Below, piece by piece: positions 9,056 through 22,244 of a stretch of DNA of 44,107 bases. The translations under genes and the position numbers were made by a program. This stretch comes from Staphylococcus cohnii subsp. cohnii (GTDB lineage Bacteria > Bacillota > Bacilli > Staphylococcales > Staphylococcaceae), in NCBI RefSeq assembly GCF_002902365.1, contig NZ_PPQC01000065.1, forward strand, positions 1-44,107. The letters are read 5' to 3'. Numbering within the stretch: position 1 is the stretch's first letter; every line of letters begins with the position of its first letter. The notes under the pieces are model-generated. The model was not told where the DNA came from. It made no database searches and saw nothing but the letters and a program-made list of their open reading frames with translations.

Positions 9056-9239
9056 AAGGAACACTCCTTTAACATAGGTTAATACTCTTTTATTTCATAC
9101 CCAGACTACCGAAGCAGTGAAACTAACTCCAGTAATAAATGTTAGTTTACTTTATAAAAGGAACACTTTATAAACTATATTCTCTCGTTTTTTTCCGTTT
9201 CGTCATCTTGTGTATCGTCATTAATATTAATTTTCATGA

Positions 9240-9290
9240 AAAATCCCCACAAAAAGTTAACTTTTAATTACTAATTTATGTGGGTATTTT
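9240..9290 (-). terminator. probable terminator of yhgE-like gene
   Basis: Arms ATCCCCACA (9243-9251) and TGTGGGTAT (9279-9287) can pair with one mismatch around an inner AAAAGTTAACTTTT palindrome, with AT-rich DNA beyond. It lies just past the stop of the YhgE/Pip gene. Confidence 0.4.
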
Positions 9291-9296
9291 TAAAAT

Positions 9297-10586
9297 TTAG
9301 GAAGGAATTTCTGTACGTTTTGTACTGTGCTTTCTAATAATAGCTGCAATCAGTGCAGAAACAGCACCGAAAATCATAAATCCGATAAACATCCACATCG
9401 TTGTATCTAATTGAATACTTCCATGTAAATATAAAATTTCTCTTAATGAGTTTGCATAATGAGCAAATGGGTTCCAATCGACAATATATTTTTGATAAAA
9501 ATCAGGCAACATTTGTTTTGGCAGTGTTACTAATTGCATACTGAAAAACATTAATAAGAAAAAGATTGGGACAGATTTCAAACCTAACCAAGTCATCGTG
9601 CCTAGAATTAATCCGACAAATCCCATGATTGCTAATGCAATAAATGTAGCTGTTGTATTAGGCGCACTGAAATTAAAATCTAATACTATCTTCATAAAGT
9701 ACACGTACGTGAACGCTCCCACAAAAGCCGTAACAATTGTCATAGCAATTTGCCCTAGTGATGCAATGATGCGGTGTTGTATCGTTATGTTATTACTTGT
9801 TCTAAATGCAAAGAATAATAATACTGAAATAATAATTGATCCCATCCAAACAGGCATAAACATTAAGAACGGACCATTGCCACCTGCTTGATGACTACTT
9901 ATTTTATTTACTTTTTCATTATCTACTTTAACTGGATGCGTTAAACTTTGAATATCCGATGGTTTTAAATCAATGTTTTGCTTTTCTAAAATACCCAAGC
10001 TTTGTTTGGTAATTTGTTGGTTCATGTTATCACCCATGCCTTTTAAAACTTGAGAAGACATTTGTGAAACTTGTGTTCCTGCACCATCATTGATAAATGT
10101 TTTAAAACTTGCTTTTTGAGGCGTTATTTGTTGATTCTCGCCAGATTGTGACATCTTTTCTTGCATCTTTTTGGCTTGTGCTGCTGGTATTTCTCCAGAT
10201 TGAACTTTATCTTTCATTTCCTCTTTTTTAGCATCCATCACGATTTTTTGTGTTTTACTTAGCGCATTTTTTGAAAAATCATTTTCTATAACAGCTGCTC
10301 CAAAATATTTTTGTTCTTTCATACCTTGTTTTAAATCTTTTTCATTATCAACTTGAATCCATTTAATCGTATTTGAATTACTATCTAGCAATTTATCTTC
10401 TAAATTTTCACCTATATTAATCTTGTTACCTTGCATATCAACACCTTTATCGTTGTTAACAATTGCAATTGGAATATCTTTGGGTTTAGGGTTAAATGCT
10501 GGATAAAAAGCGACTGAAAATATTACAAATATTAGAATAGCTGCAATCGGTGCAAGCCATAATAACTTATTTTTAAAAATATTCAT
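9297..10586 (-). CDS. YhgE/Pip family ABC-2-type membrane protein
   Basis: A 429-aa protein with an N-terminal membrane segment (LLWLAPIAAILIFVIFSVAF), then FNPKPKDIPIAIVNNDKGVD typical of the YhgE/Pip N-terminal domain. An external coiled, Gln/Lys-rich region of about 200 residues follows, then a C-terminal ABC-2-type domain with five to six membrane segments. It is shorter than the ~900-aa phage-infection proteins and matches the short staphylococcal version. The role is probably export of an unknown compound or cell-surface maintenance. It diverges from a TetR regulator, the usual arrangement for this family. AGGAGGG precedes the ATG. Confidence 0.85.
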   Translation of the reverse strand: MNIFKNKLLWLAPIAAILIFVIFSVAFYPAFNPKPKDIPIAIVNNDKGVDMQGNKINIGENLEDKLLDSNSNTIKWIQVDNEKDLKQGMKEQKYFGAAVIENDFSKNALSKTQKIVMDAKKEEMKDKVQSGEIPAAQAKKMQEKMSQSGENQQITPQKASFKTFINDGAGTQVSQMSSQVLKGMGDNMNQQITKQSLGILEKQNIDLKPSDIQSLTHPVKVDNEKVNKISSHQAGGNGPFLMFMPVWMGSIIISVLLFFAFRTSNNITIQHRIIASLGQIAMTIVTAFVGAFTYVYFMKIVLDFNFSAPNTTATFIALAIMGFVGLILGTMTWLGLKSVPIFFLLMFFSMQLVTLPKQMLPDFYQKYIVDWNPFAHYANSLREILYLHGSIQLDTTMWMFIGFMIFGAVSALIAAIIRKHSTKRTEIPS

Positions 10587-10678
10587 TTAAGATTCCCTCC
10601 TATTTAATAAACAAAGTGTTGAATATTTATCGCATTGTCCATTATAATAATTACTAAATGATATACAATACGCAATGA

Positions 10679-10703
10679 TGTTCAAGACGTTCTTTAATGA
10701 ACA
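10679..10703. promoter_or_regulatory. possible TetR operator
   Basis: Inverted arms TGTTCA and TGAACA, 13 bases apart, lie in the 160-base gap between the divergent yhgE-like and tetR genes. Location suits an operator controlling both; the short arms make this tentative. Confidence 0.3.
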
Positions 10704-10746
10704 CTTTTGATATAAATGTCTATTAAATACAAAGGAGATTCAACAT

Positions 10747-11364
10747 ATGGCAGAAGACAGACGTGTTAGAAAAACACAAAATGCTATTAAACATGCTTTT
10801 ATACAATTATTAAATGAAAAAGATTTAGATAAAATAACGATTAGTGATATTACACACAAAGCTGATATTAATCGCGGCACTTTTTATCTCCATTATGAAG
10901 ATAAATACATGTTATTAAACAAAATGGAAAATGATTATATTGAAGAATTGTCTAATACATTAAGCACGAAAGATAAATTTTATGTAGGTATGGATGTAGA
11001 AGCATTTGCTCGTATTTTTACTGAAGAAAAGTTAAAAAAAATTATCCTTCATATCGATACAAACTTTGAATTCTATAAAACCATATTTATGTTAGAAAGA
11101 AGAAGTCAGTTAGAAACAAAAATAAACCAAGTAATGTATGAAAATATGAAAAAACATTTAGTCACAAAAGATACGGTTGATGGTATTCCGCTAGACTATT
11201 TTCATAGTTATGTAGCAGGCGCATCTATTTCTTTCATTAAGTATTGGGTGAAAGATAATCGAAAAATTGATCCACAAACTTTAGTAGAAAGCCTATTTAA
11301 AATTGTTTTTTATGGTCCGCTGCGGTTAATGGCAAAAGAACAATACAATATAAGTGAACAATAA
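10747..11364 (+). CDS. TetR/AcrR family regulator
   Basis: A 205-aa regulator with a TetR N-terminal DNA-binding domain: RKTQNAIKHAFIQLLNEKDL then ITISDITHKADINRGTFYLH, the recognition helix, at residues 8-50. The C-terminal half is of the type often found beside YhgE/Pip genes. It probably represses the divergent yhgE-like gene and itself in the absence of an unknown ligand. AAAGGAG lies before the ATG. Confidence 0.85.
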   Translation: MAEDRRVRKTQNAIKHAFIQLLNEKDLDKITISDITHKADINRGTFYLHYEDKYMLLNKMENDYIEELSNTLSTKDKFYVGMDVEAFARIFTEEKLKKIILHIDTNFEFYKTIFMLERRSQLETKINQVMYENMKKHLVTKDTVDGIPLDYFHSYVAGASISFIKYWVKDNRKIDPQTLVESLFKIVFYGPLRLMAKEQYNISEQ

Positions 11365-11433
11365 TAGATATAATCTTGCAACGTGGATAAGAATAACATT
11401 TGCAAAACAGTTTAATGTACACTACTGCAAAAT

Positions 11434-11516
11434 GAGTTGAATGCCTATATTTCATAATATCGAACAAAGTGCAGCCGCTTAAAAATAAGAAATATATTCG
11501 ATTCAACTCTTTTTTA
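11434..11516 (+). terminator. long-hairpin terminator after tetR
   Basis: GAGTTGAAT (11434-11442) pairs with ATTCAACTC (11501-11509), and an inner ATATTT/AAATAT pair extends the stem; a run of seven T follows. The remainder of the 11365-11757 gap holds the operator below and no gene I can support. Confidence 0.55.
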
Positions 11517-11695
11517 CATGTTTCGTTTTGGTCATAGTATATTAGCACATGAATATTGAACCCTCTTCAAAACGTAGCTGCAATTTAATTCTTTTTTATC
11601 TAACACCTACAATTATTTACAACTTTTACTTGTTCCCCCTCTCTAAAATTCAACAAATTTATATCATTTTCTTATTTTTAACGATAGTCTCTTCC

Positions 11696-11725
11696 ATAAC
11701 ATATTAGATAATGCTAATATGTTAT
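11696..11725. promoter_or_regulatory. ArsR/SmtB-type operator
   Basis: A perfect 12-6-12 inverted repeat (ATAACATATTAG, six bases, CTAATATGTTAT) lies 33 bases before the ArsR-family start. AT-rich 12-n-12 dyads are the classical operators of ArsR/SmtB/CadC repressors, so autoregulation of the efflux operon is likely. Confidence 0.75.
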
Positions 11726-11757
11726 ATATTAAGTTTTCCTAATATGAGGTGTTCAAA

Positions 11758-12102
11758 ATGAATAGTAATGATTTTACATTACAAGCACGTTTTTTACATG
11801 GACTTTCTAATAAAGTTAGATTAACTATTTTAGAATTATTAAAGGTGTCCGAAATGACGGTTAACGAAATTGTTTCAAGCTCAAAAATGAGCCAATCCAG
11901 CATTTCTCAACACTTAGCTTGTTTAAAAGAATGTGGTTTAGTAACTGCTAGACAAGATGGTAAATATATATATTACCAAATTAAAAATCCATATATTTTA
12001 GAATTATTGAGCCTGGTTGATCATATCGTAGAAGAAACAAAAGATGATATTATCACTTGCAAATACCATAATAACTTAAGAATGGATGATGCTAATGAAT
12101 AA
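11758..12102 (+). CDS. ArsR/SmtB family metal-responsive repressor of cadA
   Basis: A 114-aa winged-helix repressor: ARFLHGLSNKVRLTILELL, then MSQSSISQHLACLKECGLV as the recognition helix, and RQDGKYIYYQI as the wing. The ELCVCDL-type cysteine pair of pI258 CadC and ArsR is absent (here LKVSEMTVNEI), so metal sensing must use other residues. Candidates are the C-terminal VDHIVEE and TCKYHNN stretch with its Cys and His. It overlaps the following P-type ATPase gene by 17 bases, so the two are translationally coupled and the protein is the operon's repressor. ATG 11758 is used because the GTG at 11749 lies in the GAGGTG ribosome site. Confidence 0.85.
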   Translation: MNSNDFTLQARFLHGLSNKVRLTILELLKVSEMTVNEIVSSSKMSQSSISQHLACLKECGLVTARQDGKYIYYQIKNPYILELLSLVDHIVEETKDDIITCKYHNNLRMDDANE

Positions 12103-14512
12103 ATCGTCTGATGTTTGTTGCACTAACACTTGTCAAAATACGAACAATGAAAAAGTATCAAAAAATATAACAAACGAATCCGATACATTACAGAAATTTA
12201 CTTTTCAAGTTAATGGTATCGATTGTAGTTCTTGTGCCACAACGATAGAAAAAGCACTCTTACCATTAGATGATGTTTATAATCCAAAAGTTAACTTCTC
12301 TACTGGCAAATTAACAGCAGAAGTGAGTACTACAGATACGACTAACCAAATTGTAAAAACAGTCGAAAAACTAGGCTATGGGATTCAAAACACTCAATCG
12401 CAATCAACACAAACCACTTTTATTATCAAAGGCATGGACTGCGGAAACTGTGCTAAAACCGTTGAAAAGCATGTGTTGAACCTTCCGTATGTTAAAGATG
12501 CACAAGTTAACTTTTCTACAGGTAAACTACAAGCTACTACGGAAGGACAAAATGAAAAGAATATAATAAAAGAAGTAGCGAAAATTGGTTATACTGCAAT
12601 TTTACAAAATAATAAAACAGATAATGATCAGAAAATAAGATTGTTTATCAAACCCATCATTTCTGCTGCATTCATTTTACTTGGACTATTAATGTCAATA
12701 ACATCACTACCAATTGAAATTGCTAATATTTTATATACAGTTGCCATATTGGTTAGCGGACTTAAACCATTTAAAAGTGCATTTTATTCACTAAAATCTA
12801 AAAGTTTGGATATGAACGTTTTAATGACTGTCGCAGTTATTGGTGCTATGCTGATAGGTGAATTTTTCGAAGGTGCTATTGTTATTTTCCTATTCACAAT
12901 TGGTACTTTATTACAAACAATTTCGATAGATAAAACAAGAAATTCCATTCAATCACTCATGGAATTAACACCTAATACTGCCAACTTATATACCCAAAAA
13001 GGTATTATCTCTAAAGACTTACATGAGATTCACGTTGGCGATATTATTCTTGTGAAGCCAGGAGAACGCATACCATTAGACGGCACCATTACAGAAGGAA
13101 CGTCTAGCTTAAATCAATCACCGATTACCGGAGAATCTATACCTGTTGATAAAAAGACGAATGATGATGTTTATGCTGGTTCTATTAATGAAAATGGTAC
13201 ATTAAAAATTAAAGTTACTACATTAGTAGAAGATACAACACTTTCAAAAATCATTGAGATGGTAGAAGCAGCACAAGAAAATAAAGCACCTGCCCAAGCA
13301 TTTATAGACAAGTTTTCAGAAATTTACACACCTGTTGCTTTTGTATTAGCACTATTAGTAATGCTCATACCACCTATACTTACATTAGGCTCCTGGGGTG
13401 AATGGTTCTATAAAGGACTAGAGTTACTAGTTATCGCTTGTCCATGTGCGTTAGTCATTTCAACGCCTGTTGCTATAGTGACAGCAATCGGTAACGCAGC
13501 AAAAAATGGTGTACTTATTAAAGGCGGTAATTATTTAGAAGCATTAGGTTCTTTAAATGCAATAGCATTTGATAAAACAGGAACACTCACTGAAGGAAAA
13601 CCTAAGGTAACAGCTGTTAAGCATATGGAAAGTGACGAACAAACACTATTACAGCTTGCACTTAGCTTGGAAGCTTATTCAACACACCCTATCAGTAAAG
13701 CTATTGTTGACTACACCTCTAAATTAAATATTTCACCAAAACATGTTAGTGATTTTGAAAATATAACTGGCAAAGGTATAAAAGGTATAATAGATAATCA
13801 AACCGTTTACGCCGGCAATCAAAGCTTGATTGAGTCTATCAATCCTAAAATCAAAACGCATGCATCAATGTTTAGTGATTATGAAAAGCAAGGTTACACC
13901 ATCATTATCATATCCTCTAAGACAACTTTTTATGGTTTGATCACTATAGAAGATCCATTAAGAGAAAATATAAAAGCAACTATGCATCAGTTGCAAGAAT
14001 ACAACATTAAAAATACCGTTATGTTAACTGGTGATAATCAAGAGACCGCAAACAAAATTGCAGCTCTTGCAGGCATTCGCGAAACTTATGCAAAATTAAT
14101 GCCTAAAGATAAATTATCAGCAATTGAAGACTTACAAAAACGTGGTTATCGTGTTGGTATGATTGGCGATGGTATCAATGATGCACCTGCACTTGCCCAA
14201 AGTGATGTAGGAATTGCTATGGGAGGCGTTGGTTCTGATACCGCAATGCAAACAGCAAATATTGTTTTAATGTCAGATAACTTACAACAACTTCCAAAAT
14301 CTATCTCAATTAGTAAAAAAGCTAAAACAATTATTAAGCAAAATATTTACTTTTCAGTAATTATCAAATTAATTGCTTTTATATTGGTATTTCCTGGGTT
14401 ATTAACTTTATGGTTAGCTGTTCTAAGTGACACTGGAGCTGCTATCCTAGTTATTTTAAATTCATTGAGATTATTAAAATTTAAAAAAGATAAGCAAAAA
14501 GCGAGCACTTAA
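12086..14512 (+). CDS. cadA: Cd/Zn/Pb-transporting P1B-2 ATPase
   Basis: An 808-aa heavy-metal P-type ATPase in the cell membrane. A Cys-rich N-terminus (CCTNTC) is followed by two heavy-metal-associated domains with GIDCSSC (Cys 47/50) and GMDCGNC (Cys 119/122). Then come the TGES actuator loop, the CPC membrane motif (452-454), the phosphorylated Asp in DKTGTLTE (496), the STHPIS His-Pro motif and GDGINDAPAL. CPC together with a Lys in NIYFSVIIK and Asp in LSDTG near the C-terminus is the P1B-2 pattern, selective for Cd, Zn and Pb rather than copper. It exports metal and is coupled to the upstream repressor. The first of two possible ATGs (12086, 12095) is given; start choice is uncertain by three codons. 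Confidence 0.95.
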   Translation: MMLMNKSSDVCCTNTCQNTNNEKVSKNITNESDTLQKFTFQVNGIDCSSCATTIEKALLPLDDVYNPKVNFSTGKLTAEVSTTDTTNQIVKTVEKLGYGIQNTQSQSTQTTFIIKGMDCGNCAKTVEKHVLNLPYVKDAQVNFSTGKLQATTEGQNEKNIIKEVAKIGYTAILQNNKTDNDQKIRLFIKPIISAAFILLGLLMSITSLPIEIANILYTVAILVSGLKPFKSAFYSLKSKSLDMNVLMTVAVIGAMLIGEFFEGAIVIFLFTIGTLLQTISIDKTRNSIQSLMELTPNTANLYTQKGIISKDLHEIHVGDIILVKPGERIPLDGTITEGTSSLNQSPITGESIPVDKKTNDDVYAGSINENGTLKIKVTTLVEDTTLSKIIEMVEAAQENKAPAQAFIDKFSEIYTPVAFVLALLVMLIPPILTLGSWGEWFYKGLELLVIACPCALVISTPVAIVTAIGNAAKNGVLIKGGNYLEALGSLNAIAFDKTGTLTEGKPKVTAVKHMESDEQTLLQLALSLEAYSTHPISKAIVDYTSKLNISPKHVSDFENITGKGIKGIIDNQTVYAGNQSLIESINPKIKTHASMFSDYEKQGYTIIIISSKTTFYGLITIEDPLRENIKATMHQLQEYNIKNTVMLTGDNQETANKIAALAGIRETYAKLMPKDKLSAIEDLQKRGYRVGMIGDGINDAPALAQSDVGIAMGGVGSDTAMQTANIVLMSDNLQQLPKSISISKKAKTIIKQNIYFSVIIKLIAFILVFPGLLTLWLAVLSDTGAAILVILNSLRLLKFKKDKQKAST

Positions 14513-14528
14513 ACTGTGCTCGCTTTTT
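14496..14528 (+). terminator. terminator of the ArsR-cadA operon
   Basis: A 13-bp perfect stem (AAAAAGCGAGCAC / GTGCTCGCTTTTT) whose 7-base loop contains the cadA stop codon, so the last codons of cadA form part of the hairpin. Confidence 0.9.
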
Positions 14529-14675
14529 ATAATTTTTATATTAATACAAACTTTTTTCCTACTAAAATAAAATTTCATAATAAGATTAAAGAATAAATTT
14601 TGACTATTGAACACCTTCTCAACTATATTTAATATGTAAGCATTCGAAATCATATAACTAAGGGAATGTTTTATT

Positions 14676-15500
14676 ATGAAAATTACTAAAATATTAAATA
14701 ATAACGTTGTGCTATCTAAAATTAATGGGAATGAGCGCATCGTCATGGGAAACGGCTTAGCATTTGGTAAGAAAAACGGCCAACAATTAGAACGTGATAA
14801 AATTGAAAAAGTGTTTCGCTTAACAAGTCAAGATCAAGAACGCATGTTAACTTTATTAGATGAAATCAATCAAGATGTCCTTTTAGTCAGCGAACAAATC
14901 ATTAAAGAAGCTAATAAACTTTATGATTCACCTATTTCAGAATCGATATATATCGCATTAACTGACCATATAAATTATGCCATCGAACGCACACATGAAG
15001 GTTTTGATATCAAAAATCCATTACTTTATGAAATACGCACGCTTTACCCCAAAGAATATGACGTAGCCCGTGATGGATTACACAAAATCAATCAATATTT
15101 CAATGTAACGTTGCCAAAAGATGAAATTGGATTTATTGCCATGCATATTGTGAATGCTAGTTTAGATGAAAATATTGCAAATATTTATGAAATTACTAAA
15201 ATCACTAAAAGTATTGTTGATATTGTTCGTTATCATTTCAATCTATCTATCAACGAAGATGAACTCAATTATTCCAGATTTATGACACACATAAAGTTTT
15301 TTAGCCAAAGATTAATTAATCAACAATCTTTAAGTGAAGTTACAGATGAAAACTTACTTGATGTTTTAAGACAAAAGTATGCTAAATCCGATGTTTGTGT
15401 CGATAAAATAGCAGATTTTTTATTCAAACATTATAACCACAAAATATCTAACGATGAACGTGTTTATTTAATCTTGCATATCGCAAGACTGCTAAAATAG
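14676..15500 (+). CDS. licT: BglG/LicT family transcriptional antiterminator
   Basis: A 274-aa protein with an N-terminal CAT RNA-binding domain (residues 1-56: MKITKILNNNVVLSKINGNE, then VMGNGLAFGKKNGQ) and two PRD domains. PRD1 contains LTDHINYAIERTHEG with its conserved His; PRD2 contains HIKFFSQRL and ends LILHIARLL. Phosphorylation of these histidines by HPr and the beta-glucoside EII tunes binding of the RNA antiterminator. The RNA target is visible just downstream of the gene, before bglF. AAGGGA precedes the ATG. It is the specific regulator of the following beta-glucoside operon. Confidence 0.95.
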   Translation: MKITKILNNNVVLSKINGNERIVMGNGLAFGKKNGQQLERDKIEKVFRLTSQDQERMLTLLDEINQDVLLVSEQIIKEANKLYDSPISESIYIALTDHINYAIERTHEGFDIKNPLLYEIRTLYPKEYDVARDGLHKINQYFNVTLPKDEIGFIAMHIVNASLDENIANIYEITKITKSIVDIVRYHFNLSINEDELNYSRFMTHIKFFSQRLINQQSLSEVTDENLLDVLRQKYAKSDVCVDKIADFLFKHYNHKISNDERVYLILHIARLLK

Positions 15501-15503
15501 CAA

Positions 15504-15541
15504 ATGTAAGCGTTGACATTTATTTTTATAGAGACTATACT
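15504..15541 (+). promoter_or_regulatory. bgl operon promoter overlapping a cre site
   Basis: A perfect -35 TTGACA (15513-15518) and -10 TATACT (15536-15541) are 17 bases apart. The -35 box lies inside ATGTAAGCGTTGACA (15504-15518), a cre-like site with one mismatch to consensus. CcpA bound here would occlude RNA polymerase, giving glucose repression on top of LicT antitermination. Confidence 0.8.
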
Positions 15542-15588
15542 GTGTTTAAACTTATATATTGTTACTTTTGATGTTGCTATCAACGTTT

Positions 15589-15675
15589 GGGGTTGTAACT
15601 TTAAGTAGGCAAAACCCAGAGTAATGCATTACGAACCTTTTGTGTAGGGACGTATGTGTATTATTCTGGGTTTTT
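15589..15675 (+). promoter_or_regulatory. LicT RNA antiterminator (RAT) overlapping a terminator
   Basis: 15589-15617 matches the RAT consensus of LicT/SacY targets, with GGTTGTAACT and the invariant GTAGGCAAAACC. Its 3' end is the 5' arm of an intrinsic terminator: AAACCCAGA pairs with TCTGGGTTT and the stem extends about 18 bp with G-U pairs, followed by TTTTTTT (to 15677). The two folds exclude each other, so LicT bound to the RAT allows transcription into bglF. Confidence 0.85.
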
Positions 15676-15773
15676 TTATTTTTTTAGCTTATTACTTGTT
15701 TTCAAACTGCTTTAATTTCATTGAGTGGCCACTCAAAATAACATTCAAAAACATGATGTAGCTAGGAAACTAA

Positions 15774-17756
<1,983 letters not shown>

Positions 17757-17762
17757 ATATAA

Positions 17763-20681
<2,919 letters not shown>

Positions 20682-20725
20682 TTTCATAAAAAACGCATTT
20701 CAATGCAATCAATATGAATACAGAT

Positions 20726-20760
20726 AAAAATGCTGAGACTTTCTATCGTCTCAGCATTTT
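20726..20760. terminator. bidirectional terminator after the bgl operon
   Basis: A perfect stem (AAAATGCTGAGAC / GTCTCAGCATTTT) with an 8-base loop, A-rich before and T-rich after, separates the bgl operon from the converging amidohydrolase gene. Confidence 0.9.
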
Positions 20761-20776
20761 ATCGTATATGATGCAA

Positions 20777-22057
20777 TTACAAGTATTGTTTTGTTTGGCG
20801 ATCAATATCTAATGCAGTTGTATATTTCGGCTTTTCTTTTCTAAATAGATATTCACCATTACGTATCGAAGCAAGACAGTCAACACGTCGACGTTGCGCT
20901 TCAAATACATTTGGTGCATCCAACACGATAAAGTTTGCTGGCTTGCCTTCTGATAAACCGTAAACTTCATCTAAATGCATTAATTTTGCACCGTTATAAG
21001 TAATTAAATCGAAATTACGTGGAAAATCTTCTTCTCGCATTAATTGTGTGGCATGCAAGCCATTGTCTAAAATATTCATTAAATTACCTGATCCCGCTGG
21101 GTACCATAAATCAACAATTGAATCTTGACCAAAAGCCACATTAATAGCATTATCTACAAACTCTTTGACACGTGTTAATCCTCTTCTTTTTGGATAACTA
21201 TCTTGTCTGCCTTGTAAATATAAATTTTCAGTTGGGCAAGAGACAAAGTTTAAACCTGATTGGCGAAATAGCCCCATCATTCGAAATGCATAAGCATCAT
21301 CAGCTGAACCAAATGAACAAGTATGTGAAGCTGTCGTAGCATTTCCATAACCTTGTTTCATCACTTCTGCATTTAATATTTCTAAGAAACGCGCTTGTAC
21401 GTCATCTGTTTCATCACAGTGTACATCAATTAATTTATCATATTGGATAGCGAGTCTAACGATTTCTTTAATAGATTTCACTCCTGCTTCTGGACTCCAT
21501 TCATTGTGTGGAATACCACCGACACAATCTGCACCTAATTTTAAGGCTTCTTCAATTAAATCACGGCCTGTTTTACCTTGCTCTTCAAAAGCATACATAC
21601 CATTTTGAGGAAATGCCACAACCTGAATCGTAATATTATCTTTCAATTCATCCCTTACTTCAAGCGCTGCTTTGATACCTGTTAAATCAGGATCTGTACA
21701 ATCCGTTTGAGCACGAATATATTGTGTTCCGTAGCTCGCTACGTCGTTGACTGCTTGACGCATACGCGATTTCATTTCTTCTTTTGTAGTGCCTTTTTTA
21801 TAATCATTCCATAAATCAATAGCCTCAAACAATGTTCCAGATGTGTTTTTAATTTGAGGATTTTGTCCTGTAAAATAATAATCTAGATGAAGGTGACCAT
21901 CAACATATGGGGGCAAAACTAAGGCACCTCCTAAATCAATCACCTCATCCGCTTCACCTAGATTCTTGCCAAATGCTTTAAACTTACCGTTTTCAACTAA
22001 AATTTCTGAAGCTTCATCATACTTATAAATTGATGCATTAATGAATTTTTTACGCAT
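20777..22057 (-). CDS. cytosine deaminase-like amidohydrolase
   Basis: A 426-aa metal-dependent hydrolase of the CodA-like branch of the amidohydrolase superfamily. Metal and catalytic motifs are in order: DGHLHLDYYF (HxH) near residue 55, VHCDETDD near 217, ASHTCSFGS near 245 and GQDSIVDLWYPAG near 315 with the catalytic Asp. The final region has the usual beta-sandwich return (KPANFIVLDAPNV). CodA-type enzymes deaminate cytosine or related cyclic amidines for pyrimidine salvage; the substrate here is unproven. AGGAGG lies seven bases before the ATG. It is a single gene. Confidence 0.8.
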   Translation of the reverse strand: MRKKFINASIYKYDEASEILVENGKFKAFGKNLGEADEVIDLGGALVLPPYVDGHLHLDYYFTGQNPQIKNTSGTLFEAIDLWNDYKKGTTKEEMKSRMRQAVNDVASYGTQYIRAQTDCTDPDLTGIKAALEVRDELKDNITIQVVAFPQNGMYAFEEQGKTGRDLIEEALKLGADCVGGIPHNEWSPEAGVKSIKEIVRLAIQYDKLIDVHCDETDDVQARFLEILNAEVMKQGYGNATTASHTCSFGSADDAYAFRMMGLFRQSGLNFVSCPTENLYLQGRQDSYPKRRGLTRVKEFVDNAINVAFGQDSIVDLWYPAGSGNLMNILDNGLHATQLMREEDFPRNFDLITYNGAKLMHLDEVYGLSEGKPANFIVLDAPNVFEAQRRRVDCLASIRNGEYLFRKEKPKYTTALDIDRQTKQYL

Positions 22058-22179
22058 TCATAAAACCTCCTATACCCTTCTACCATAAGTCTTAATACTT
22101 TTTTAAGCAATGATTACCCAGTGAATATGGTTGAAATAAACACCAATTTATTAGATTTCGCTGACTTAATAGCAAAAAA

Positions 22180-22220
22180 TCTGCTGACACATGCCACAAT
22201 TAAGTCGTGGTATCAGCAGA
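22180..22220 (-). terminator. terminator of the PBP4-like gene
   Basis: TCTGCTGA/TCAGCAGA outer arms and a GCCAC/GTGG inner pair form a stem-loop, followed by T6 on the minus strand. It lies 25 bases beyond the carboxypeptidase stop codon. Confidence 0.8.
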
Positions 22221-22244
22221 TAAATGGAATAATTTAATTATAAT

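Noticed and set aside
11297..11548. 83-codon minus-strand frame
   Set aside because: Overlaps the end of tetR and a terminator hairpin; no coding features.
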